Shown here piece by piece: positions 42,951 to 49,266 of a stretch of 49,266 nucleotides of DNA. The stretch comes from Comamonas sp. lk. Lineage in GTDB: Bacteria; Pseudomonadota; Gammaproteobacteria; Burkholderiales; Burkholderiaceae_C. The stretch covers positions 1 to 49,266 of the forward strand of contig CAMAQV010000021.1 of the NCBI GenBank assembly GCA_945860595.1. Direction: 5' to 3'. The position numbers and the translations under genes are program-made. Positions within the stretch are counted from its first letter, which is position 1, and each line of letters begins with the position of its first letter. The notes under the pieces were generated by a model. The model did no database searches. It was not told the DNA's origin and worked only from the letters and a program-made list of their open reading frames with translations.

Positions 42951-45097
42951 GCGCCGACCAAACTCCCGCGCACACCGAAGCCAGCGCCGCGCTGGCGCAG
43001 CACGCCATGCAGGCCTTTAACACCATGGTCCAATGCAGCGTGGCCTTCACGCCGCGCGCGGGCCAGCAGGCCATGGCGCAGCGCATCGCGGACACGCTGT
43101 CCCGCGCCGATCTGGGTGAATGCGACAACCCCACGCAGGCCATTGCGGTGGTGCAAGCCGGCACCGGCGTAGGCAAGTCCGCCGCCTATGCCAGCACCGC
43201 GGTGGCCCTGGCCCTGGCACGCAAGACGCGGGTCATCATCTCGACCGCCACCGTGGCGCTGCAAGAGCAGCTGATGCAAAAAGACCTGCCCGCACTGGCC
43301 CAAACGATGGACCAACCCTTTGTGTACGCGCTGGCGAAGGGGCGCGGGCGCTATGTCTGCAAAGTCAAGCTGGAGCGGCTGGTCGGCGTGGGTGGCGCGG
43401 AAGACGATTTGTTTGAAGAAGACTTTCCCGCGCAAGCGCTGGGCAGTGCCTCGCGCGAGGCGCGGGAAGAGCGGCGTACGCGCCTGTTTGAGCACATGGC
43501 CACGCAACTGGCCAGCGCGGCTTGGGACGGCGACCGCGACAGCCTGGCCCAAAGTCCGCAGCCCGAAGACTGGGGGCCGGTGGCCGCTGAGCGCCACAGC
43601 TGCACCGTGCGCCAGTGCCCGCGCTTTGGCAGCTGCAGCTACTACCAGGCGCGCAACGCGCTGGCGCAGGCGCAGGTGATCGTGGCCAACCACGACCTGG
43701 TGCTGGCCTCGCTGGGCATGAAAACCCTGCCCGATCTGGACAACTGCCTGCTCATTTTTGACGAGGCCCACCACTTGCCTGCGGTGGCCCTGGACCAGTT
43801 CAGCAGCGCGGTGGATTTCGGCAGTCTGCGCTGGCTGGACCAGCTGCCCAAGGCCATGAAAGAAGTCGCCAAGGCCCTAGAGCTTGAGTTGAGCGAAGAC
43901 CCGGCCATAGTCACCAGCCAGCTCAAAGCTGTGTTCAACACGCTGGCGCGCATGGTGCTGGAGCTGGTGCACGCCAGCACCGGCAGCCAGGACGGCACGC
44001 TGCGTTTTGCCCATGGCGTTTTGCCAGATGCCCTGCACGAACCAGTAAGCCAGTTGGGGGCGCAGGCCGCAGGCCTGAACAAGGCGCTGGACGCGCTGGG
44101 CCAGGCCGTCAAAACACTGTCCAAAGACGACCCGACGCGCGCCCTGCAGTGCGCGCAACTCTACGCCCGCTTGGGGCCGCTGGCACCCAAGCTGAGCGCC
44201 GCCGCCGCCACCGCCGAACTGCTGCTGGAACACGGCGCGCAGCCGCTGGCGAAGTGGCTGGCCTGCACCACGGATGGCGACTTTTTGCGCCTGAGCGCGC
44301 ACGCCTGTCCGATCGTTCCCGGTGATCTGCTGCGGCAGTTTTTATGGCCGCAGGTACGCGGCGCGGTGCTGACATCGGCCTCGCTCACCAGCTGCGGCAG
44401 CTTCGACTACTTTCTGGAAGAGGTGGGCCTGCGCCACAACCCGCAGGCCAGCGCGCTGGAAGTGAGCAGCCCCTTCAACTACGCCACCCAGGGCCGCTTG
44501 CGGGTCGCGCACACGGTGGCCGACCCCAAGAACGCGGCGGCTTACACCCAGGAAATGGTCGCTCTGCTCCTGGATGACCTGGCGCGGATCACACACGGCG
44601 CGCTGGTTTTGTTCACCTCCCGCGCGCAAATGCGCGCTGCCACCGACGCCTTGCCTGCGGCGCTGCTCGACGTGGTGCTGGTGCAGGGCACGCTGTCGCG
44701 CACCCGGCTGTTGGCCGCGCACAGCGCACGGGTCGAGGCGGGCTTGCCTTCGGTGCTGTTCGGCCTGCAATCATTTGGCGAGGGCCTGGACCTGCCGGGG
44801 GCTTTGTGCGAGACCGTTTTCATCGCCAAACTGCCCTTCACGCCGCCTAGCGATCCGGTGGACGAGGCGCGCGCCGAGTGGTTGCGCCGCCTGGGGCGCG
44901 ACCCATTCAATGAGCTGGTGGTTCCGGCTACCGGCATCAAACTGCTGCAGTGGACGGGCCGCGCCATCCGCACCGAGTCCGACCGGGCCGAGGTGGTCTG
45001 CTACGACAAACGCCTGCTGACCCAGGCCTATGGGCGGCGCATGCTCGGCGGGCTGCCGCCCTACCAGCTGGAGCAACAGTCGGCGGCGTTGCCCTAG
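42947..45097 (+). CDS. dinG: DinG-type ATP-dependent 5'-3' DNA helicase
   Basis: A 716-residue superfamily 2 XPD-like helicase. Walker A is QAGTGVGKS (70-78); the iron-sulfur cysteines are Cys138, Cys219, Cys224 and Cys230; the DEAH box is FDEAHHLP (271-278). The C-terminal motor half has LVLFTSRAQMRAATDALP-like, FGLQSFGEGLDLPG and WTGRAIRTESD. DinG unwinds R-loops and forked DNA and supports replication through transcription. It overlaps the pseudouridine synthase gene and ends in a four-base convergent overlap with the nucleosidase gene. Confidence 0.93.
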   Translation: MSADQTPAHTEASAALAQHAMQAFNTMVQCSVAFTPRAGQQAMAQRIADTLSRADLGECDNPTQAIAVVQAGTGVGKSAAYASTAVALALARKTRVIISTATVALQEQLMQKDLPALAQTMDQPFVYALAKGRGRYVCKVKLERLVGVGGAEDDLFEEDFPAQALGSASREAREERRTRLFEHMATQLASAAWDGDRDSLAQSPQPEDWGPVAAERHSCTVRQCPRFGSCSYYQARNALAQAQVIVANHDLVLASLGMKTLPDLDNCLLIFDEAHHLPAVALDQFSSAVDFGSLRWLDQLPKAMKEVAKALELELSEDPAIVTSQLKAVFNTLARMVLELVHASTGSQDGTLRFAHGVLPDALHEPVSQLGAQAAGLNKALDALGQAVKTLSKDDPTRALQCAQLYARLGPLAPKLSAAAATAELLLEHGAQPLAKWLACTTDGDFLRLSAHACPIVPGDLLRQFLWPQVRGAVLTSASLTSCGSFDYFLEEVGLRHNPQASALEVSSPFNYATQGRLRVAHTVADPKNAAAYTQEMVALLLDDLARITHGALVLFTSRAQMRAATDALPAALLDVVLVQGTLSRTRLLAAHSARVEAGLPSVLFGLQSFGEGLDLPGALCETVFIAKLPFTPPSDPVDEARAEWLRRLGRDPFNELVVPATGIKLLQWTGRAIRTESDRAEVVCYDKRLLTQAYGRRMLGGLPPYQLEQQSAALP

Positions 45098-45684
45098 CCA
45101 ACCAGGGTGGCGCGGTTGCGCTGCCACCAGGCCATGAACAACTCTGCGCCAGTGCGCACATTGGCCGCCCAGTCGCTTCCGGATTCGCCATTGGCATCGT
45201 CAGAGATGAATTTAAGTGCCCGCCACGGCACGCCCTTGCGCTCGCAGACGGCGGCGATGGCGAACAACTCCATATCCACCACGTCGACGCCCTGCGCTGC
45301 AAACCAGGGGTCGGGCGCGGTGACAAAGCTGTCGCCACTGGCACACACCAGGCCGGGTAGACCGGAGCGCAGAACCGGTGGCCCGTTGTGAAATGGTGTG
45401 GTGCCGCGCGGTGCCAGCGGCTCGGCCACCATATCGCGCTGTACGACCTGCCCCACTTCCAGCAAACCCTGCGGGCCGGGCCGCACCCGCCCTACCGAGC
45501 CGAAGTTGAGCACCAGGCGCGGGCGGTGCTGGTGAATCAGGTCGGCCACGGCGATCGCAGCATTGACCTTGCCAACCCCGCTGTAGACCAGCGGCACACC
45601 GGGCATCAGCGCGGGGTCGAGCTCTTGCGCCAGTGCCACGACCACAGCGACCGGGCACGAGGACAGATGCTGCACATGGGTCAT
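45094..45684 (-). CDS. Nucleosidase / phosphorylase-superfamily protein (MTAN-like)
   Basis: A 196-residue nucleoside-phosphorylase-fold protein. LVYSGVGKVNAAIAVADLI and NFGSVGRV form the phosphate/ribose part; VVDMELFAIAAVCERKGVPW and LKFISDDAN contain the MEL/FISD purine-site elements of the MTA/SAH nucleosidase family. It is shorter than MTAN (about 230). Likely a 5'-methylthioadenosine / S-adenosylhomocysteine nucleosidase paralogue; the base specificity is not certain. Ten bases after the IclR gene, so possibly cotranscribed. Confidence 0.85.
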   Translation of the reverse strand: MTHVQHLSSCPVAVVVALAQELDPALMPGVPLVYSGVGKVNAAIAVADLIHQHRPRLVLNFGSVGRVRPGPQGLLEVGQVVQRDMVAEPLAPRGTTPFHNGPPVLRSGLPGLVCASGDSFVTAPDPWFAAQGVDVVDMELFAIAAVCERKGVPWRALKFISDDANGESGSDWAANVRTGAELFMAWWQRNRATLVG

Positions 45685-45693
45685 GGTGGCTCC

Positions 45694-46554
45694 TTATGGG
45701 GCGCTCGCACTATTTGCCGCACCCTGTGACTGCGGCGTTTGCACACAGGAAAGGGCTCGACTGGCGGCTCGCAGCAAAGCGCGCACCGCCGCCAAGTCGG
45801 GGCCGACGTGGCCGTCAATGCGGCGGATATAGGGGCAGGTCAGAGTTGCAAATGCGGTGCTATCGGGGCCCACAATTGGAAAGGAAACATCGACCACTCC
45901 AAAGGACTGCGCGCTGTCGCGCTCCACATAACCCTGGCCACGGATGGCCGCCAACATCGCGTCCAGACGCACAGCCGCAATCGGAACTTCACCAACCAAG
46001 GGCGTGTGCTCCGCCAGCATGCGCTGGCGCGTATCCAGATCGGCGTAAGCCAGCAACAGATGCCCTGATGCGGTGTCCAGCAGCCCGACCCGGGCCCCGC
46101 GCGCCACCGCAAAGCTCCAGCCGCGCGGACTGTTGGTCTGCGCGGCGATCAGCACGTTGCCGCGGTCATACACCCCCATGTGGCACGACTGCTCGGCGCG
46201 GCGGGCAAAGTCGTCCATCACCGGCAGCGCCTGGTTCACCAGACGGCTCAGCGGGGGATGGGCGTTCGCCATGGCAAACAGCTTAAGACTGAGCGCATAC
46301 CGGTCACCGTCAACGCTGCGGATGACGTATTGGCGCGCCACCAGGCGCTCCAGCATGCGGTAGATCTCATTGGGGCTGCGTGCCATTTCCTTCACGATCT
46401 GGGCCCGCGTCAGCCCCTGGGGCTGACTGGCCAGCAGCTCGAGGATGTCCAGGCCCTTGTCCAAGGCCGGCGCGCGGTACAGCACCTGCGCGCTGGGCTC
46501 GGCGGCGGCTTTGCGCGGCCGACCTCGGGTCTTGAGGGGACTTTCAGGTGGCAT
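45694..46554 (-). CDS. IclR-family transcriptional regulator
   Basis: A 286-residue regulator. A basic tail (KTRGRPRKAA) precedes the winged helix-turn-helix at about residues 25-90 (ALDKGLDILELLASQPQG, RAQIVKEMARSPNEIYRMLERL). The IclR effector domain follows, with RGARVGLLDTASGHLLLAY and a C-terminal VVDVSFPIVG. It is divergent from the SDR and sugar-transport genes with a 143-base AT-rich gap full of short palindromes, so it probably controls that operon and itself. The effector is likely a sugar or sugar acid. Confidence 0.92.
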   Translation of the reverse strand: MPPESPLKTRGRPRKAAAEPSAQVLYRAPALDKGLDILELLASQPQGLTRAQIVKEMARSPNEIYRMLERLVARQYVIRSVDGDRYALSLKLFAMANAHPPLSRLVNQALPVMDDFARRAEQSCHMGVYDRGNVLIAAQTNSPRGWSFAVARGARVGLLDTASGHLLLAYADLDTRQRMLAEHTPLVGEVPIAAVRLDAMLAAIRGQGYVERDSAQSFGVVDVSFPIVGPDSTAFATLTCPYIRRIDGHVGPDLAAVRALLRAASRALSCVQTPQSQGAANSASAP

Positions 46555-46585
46555 GGTCGGATGGGCTTAGAATCGACTAAATAAA

Positions 46586-46677
46586 CTAATCTGAATTAGG
46601 GAAAGCACTATGCAAGGATCAAAGAATCCTCATTATGATGCCCATTCAGTGATGAATCAATTATTCATATTTGAATA
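46586..46677. promoter_or_regulatory. Operator/promoter region between iclR-type gene and sugar operon
   Basis: The AT-rich gap carries several inverted repeats: CTAAT-CTGA-ATTAG (46586-46599), AGGAT/ATCCT (46615-46630), ATGAAT-CAATT-ATTCAT (46652-46668) and the overlapping TATTCA-TATT-TGAATA (46662-46677). TATGAT at 46634-46639 matches five of six -10 bases for the sugar genes. A 24-codon open frame (46610-46684) with an AGGGA ribosome-like site overlaps these. IclR-type binding is the simplest reading. Confidence 0.5.
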
Positions 46678-46697
46678 TTCTTAACGAGGCAGACACC

Positions 46698-47459
46698 ATG
46701 TCGCAAGGACGTTTGCAAGGCAAGACTGTGCTGATCACAGCCGCTGCCCAAGGCATTGGCCGCGCCAGCGCCCTGGCCTGCGCGGCCCAGGGCGCGCAGG
46801 TGATTGCCACAGACATCAACGCCGCCTTGCTGGCCGCGCTGGCCCAGGAATGTCCCGCTATCCGCACCGAATTGCTCGATGTGCGCGACGATGCCGCGGT
46901 GCTGGCCCTGGCCGACCGCCTGGACCCGCTCGATGCGTTATTCAACTGCGCCGGCACAGTTGCCAATGGCAGCCTGCTGGAGTGCAGCGAGGACGACTGG
47001 GACACCAGTTTTGACCTGAATGTCAAGAGCATGTACCGCATGACCCGCGCCTTTCTACCCGGCATGCTGCGCCACGCCCAGGACACCGGTGCCAGTGTCT
47101 CCATCATCAATATGGCGTCCATGGCGTCGAGTATCAAAGGATTTGCCAACCGCTGCGCCTATGGCGCCACCAAAGCGGCGGTGATCGGGCTGACCAAGTC
47201 GCTGGCGGCAGATTTTGTGAAGCAGGGCGTGCGCGCCAACGCCTTGTGCCCAGGGACTGTAGATACGCCCTCGCTGCGCGGACGCATTGCCGCAGCTGCC
47301 GACCCCGTACAGGCTGAGAAAGACTTTATCGCCCGCCAGCCGGTGGGCCGCTTGGCCACGGTGGATGACATCACGCCCTTGGTTATCTTCCTGGCCAGCG
47401 ACGAATCGCGCTTTGTGACCGGACAAAACCTGCTGGTAGACGGCGGCGTCACCATTTGA
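46698..47459 (+). CDS. SDR dehydrogenase, DHRS6/keto-deoxy-fuconate dehydrogenase-like
   Basis: A 253-residue classical short-chain dehydrogenase. The cofactor loop is TAAAQGIG (14-21); Asp39 in ATDIN indicates NAD rather than NADP; NxAG is CAG in FNCAGTVAN; the catalytic pair is Tyr155 and Lys159 in [10 protein letters not shown], with the serine in NMASMASS. The stretch through [14 protein letters not shown] closely resembles DHRS6/BDH2 and the bacterial 2-keto-3-deoxy-L-fuconate dehydrogenases. Together with a sugar ABC transporter, a role in L-fucose or similar deoxy-sugar catabolism is plausible but not proven. ATG 46698 is preceded by GAGG. Confidence 0.88.
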   Translation: MSQGRLQGKTVLITAAAQGIGRASALACAAQGAQVIATDINAALLAALAQECPAIRTELLDVRDDAAVLALADRLDPLDALFNCAGTVANGSLLECSEDDWDTSFDLNVKSMYRMTRAFLPGMLRHAQDTGASVSIINMASMASSIKGFANRCAYGATKAAVIGLTKSLAADFVKQGVRANALCPGTVDTPSLRGRIAAAADPVQAEKDFIARQPVGRLATVDDITPLVIFLASDESRFVTGQNLLVDGGVTI

Positions 47460-47472
47460 GACTTGGCGCGCC

Positions 47473-48978
47473 ATGACGTCTTTGATTTCGGTCAGCCAGC
47501 TCAGCAAGTCCTTTCCCGGCGTGCGCGCCCTGCATGAAGCCCAATTTGACCTGCAAGCCGGCGAAGTGCACGCGCTGATGGGCGAAAACGGCGCGGGCAA
47601 GTCCACGCTGATGAAAATCCTGGCTGGGGTGTACCGCAAGGACAGCGGGCAGATTCTGCTCGACGGCAAACCCGTGGATATCGAGAGCCCGGCGCACGCC
47701 CAGTCACTGGCCATTGGCATCGTGCACCAAGAACTGCACCTGATGAGCCACCTCACGGCGGCCCAAAACATTTTTTTAGGGCGCGAACCGCGCAAACTGG
47801 GCGGCCTGTTGCTCGACGAGGCGCAGCTCAACGCCGACGCCGCAGCCCTGTTCAAACGCCTCAAACTCGCGCTGGCACCAACCAGCCGTATCAGTGAACT
47901 GACCGTGGCCCGCCAGCAAATGGTGGAAATCGCCAAAGCCTTGTCGCACCAAAGCCGTGTGCTGATCATGGACGAGCCCACAGCAGCCCTCAACAATACC
48001 GAGATCGAAGAGCTGTTTCGCATCATCCGGGAACTGAAAAGCCAGGGCGTGGGCCTTGTCTACATTTCGCACAAGATGGACGAGATCCAGCGCATCGCCG
48101 ACCGCATCACCGTGCTACGCGATGGCTGCTACATCGACACCGTGCCCGCCAGCACGCCGATGCCGCAGGTCATCGCCATGATGGTCGGGCGCACCCTGGA
48201 GCAGACCGACAAGCACGTTCCCGACACGTCAGATCAACCGGTTGTGCTGGAGGTCAAGGGCTTGCGCCGCGGGCGGGTGATACGCGACGTGAGCTTTTCG
48301 TTGCGCCGTGGCGAGATTCTGGGTTTTGCCGGACTGATGGGCGCGGGCCGCACCGAAGTGGCACGCGCCATATTCGGGGCAGACCCCTTGGAGGCCGGTG
48401 AAGTCCATGTGCGCGGCCAGCGTATCCGCCTGAACGCGCCGCGCGATGCGGTGCAGGCAGGCATTGGCTATCTGTCGGAAGACCGCAAGCATTTCGGCCT
48501 GGCCACTGGTATGGACGTGCAGGCCAATATCACCCTACCCAGCCTGAGCCGTTTTTTGCGCATGCACATGTTTTTGGAAAAAACAGGCATCAGCCGTGTG
48601 TCCCAGAAAATGGTCGAAACGCTGCGGATCAAAACCCCATCGCTGACCCAAACCGCGCGCCTGCTGTCGGGCGGCAATCAGCAAAAAGTGGTGGTAGCCA
48701 AGTGGCTGGTACGCGACTGCGACATCCTGATTTTTGACGAGCCCACGCGCGGCATTGATGTGGGCGCAAAAAGCGAAATCTACAAACTTCTCAACGAACT
48801 GGCTGCCCAGGGCAAAGCCATCATCGTCATTTCTTCCGAACTGCCCGAGGTGCTCTTGCTCAGCCACCGGGTGCTGGTGATGTGCGAAGGCCGCATCACG
48901 GGCGAGGTGGCGGGCGACCGCGCCACCCAGGAAGGCTTGATGCAACTGGCCACCCAACGCGACACCGTGAACGCATGA
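47473..48978 (+). CDS. Sugar ABC transporter ATPase (RbsA/MglA type)
   Basis: A 501-residue tandem ATPase of the CUT2 class. The first domain has Walker [11 protein letters not shown] (36-45) and Walker [12 protein letters not shown]; the second has GLMGAGRTE in place of a strict Walker A, signature [16 protein letters not shown] and [10 protein letters not shown]. This asymmetric pattern is typical of ribose/galactose-type importers that work with a single permease type. It follows the SDR after 13 bases and overlaps the permease start as ATGA. Confidence 0.94.
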   Translation: MTSLISVSQLSKSFPGVRALHEAQFDLQAGEVHALMGENGAGKSTLMKILAGVYRKDSGQILLDGKPVDIESPAHAQSLAIGIVHQELHLMSHLTAAQNIFLGREPRKLGGLLLDEAQLNADAAALFKRLKLALAPTSRISELTVARQQMVEIAKALSHQSRVLIMDEPTAALNNTEIEELFRIIRELKSQGVGLVYISHKMDEIQRIADRITVLRDGCYIDTVPASTPMPQVIAMMVGRTLEQTDKHVPDTSDQPVVLEVKGLRRGRVIRDVSFSLRRGEILGFAGLMGAGRTEVARAIFGADPLEAGEVHVRGQRIRLNAPRDAVQAGIGYLSEDRKHFGLATGMDVQANITLPSLSRFLRMHMFLEKTGISRVSQKMVETLRIKTPSLTQTARLLSGGNQQKVVVAKWLVRDCDILIFDEPTRGIDVGAKSEIYKLLNELAAQGKAIIVISSELPEVLLLSHRVLVMCEGRITGEVAGDRATQEGLMQLATQRDTVNA

Positions 48979-49266
48979 CCACCAACACCCCCGCACCGTC
49001 CCCCGCAGCCAACGCGCCCGCCGCAGCCGACAGTCAGGCCAAGCAAAAGCTGCTGGCCTTTGCCAGCCTGATCGCGCTGATTGTGATCTTCAGCGTGCTC
49101 AAACCCGACGCGTTTTTCACCACCGACAACATCATCGGCATCCTGCAATCGACCACGGTGATCGGCGTGCTGGCGATTGCCAGCACCTTCATCATCATCA
49201 CCTCCGGCATTGATTTGTCGGTGGGCGTGCTGATGACTTTTTGCGCCGTGATGGCCGGGGTATTCA
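48975..49266 (+). CDS. Sugar ABC transporter permease (RbsC type), 5' part only
   Basis: The first 97 residues of a CUT2 permease, cut by the window end. After a hydrophilic alanine/proline-rich lead of about 28 residues come two hydrophobic segments ([17 protein letters not shown] and [20 protein letters not shown]), then LSVGVLMTF with the family TSGIDLSVG motif. It belongs with the upstream ATPase; a periplasmic binding protein is expected beyond the window. Confidence 0.9.
   Translation, partial: MTTNTPAPSPAANAPAAADSQAKQKLLAFASLIALIVIFSVLKPDAFFTTDNIIGILQSTTVIGVLAIASTFIIITSGIDLSVGVLMTFCAVMAGVF

Noticed and set aside
1..49266. Mobile element, prophage or defence island
   Set aside because: No transposase, integrase, phage structural gene, toxin-antitoxin pair or attachment-site repeat was found by reading.

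Overview
The window is 49.3 kb of GC-rich, densely coding chromosomal DNA. It is most consistent with a betaproteobacterium of the Comamonadaceae (Rhodoferax/Polaromonas-like). The grounds are the Bug-family TctABC transporter, the RibBX-type riboflavin protein in the order ribBX-ribH-nusB-aminotransferase-tolQRA, the feoA-feoB-small cysteine protein trio, and overall protein style. The genus is inference. I see no rRNA, tRNA, insertion sequence, integrase, CRISPR array or prophage. No stretch above 300 bases lacks a gene; the longest is 270 bases (414-683).

Left part (1-18 kb): the 5' part of fhs, then an ABC exporter overlapping an M16 peptidase, then a nitronate-monooxygenase-like flavoprotein. 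Divergent from that flavoprotein is a compact four-gene cluster (6713-9593): a minimal J-domain protein followed by three proteins I do not recognise. A perfect FNR/CRP-type palindrome lies between the two units. Next come a MOSC protein with a DnaQ-type exonuclease, a short CaiB-like CoA transferase, a HAD phosphatase divergent from hemH, dusC, and tctCBA on the minus strand.

Middle part (18-32 kb): hslR, then ribBX-ribH-nusB-aminotransferase-tolQ-tolR-tolA in tight order. tolB and pal do not follow; an M20 amidohydrolase does. The 3' end of tolA has unusually low GC. On the minus strand lie feoA-feoB-small protein behind a clear Fur-box-like palindrome, then dnaE.

Right part (31.8-49.3 kb): trhO; a minus-strand run reading LOG, choline-sulfatase, pirin, flavodoxin, ABC exporter, LplT-like MFS; a plus-strand run of FAD oxidoreductase, gluQ, trmB, an RluA-type pseudouridine synthase and dinG; a nucleosidase-like protein; and finally an IclR regulator divergent from an SDR dehydrogenase and a ribose-type sugar ABC transporter that runs off the end.

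Most of the window is housekeeping. The best candidates for something undescribed are the J-domain cluster with its divergent FNR-type site, the low-GC TolA C-terminal domain, and a 12-bp-arm stem-loop at 39205-39266. Coordinates were worked out by eye; functional names come from recognised motifs, not database searches.
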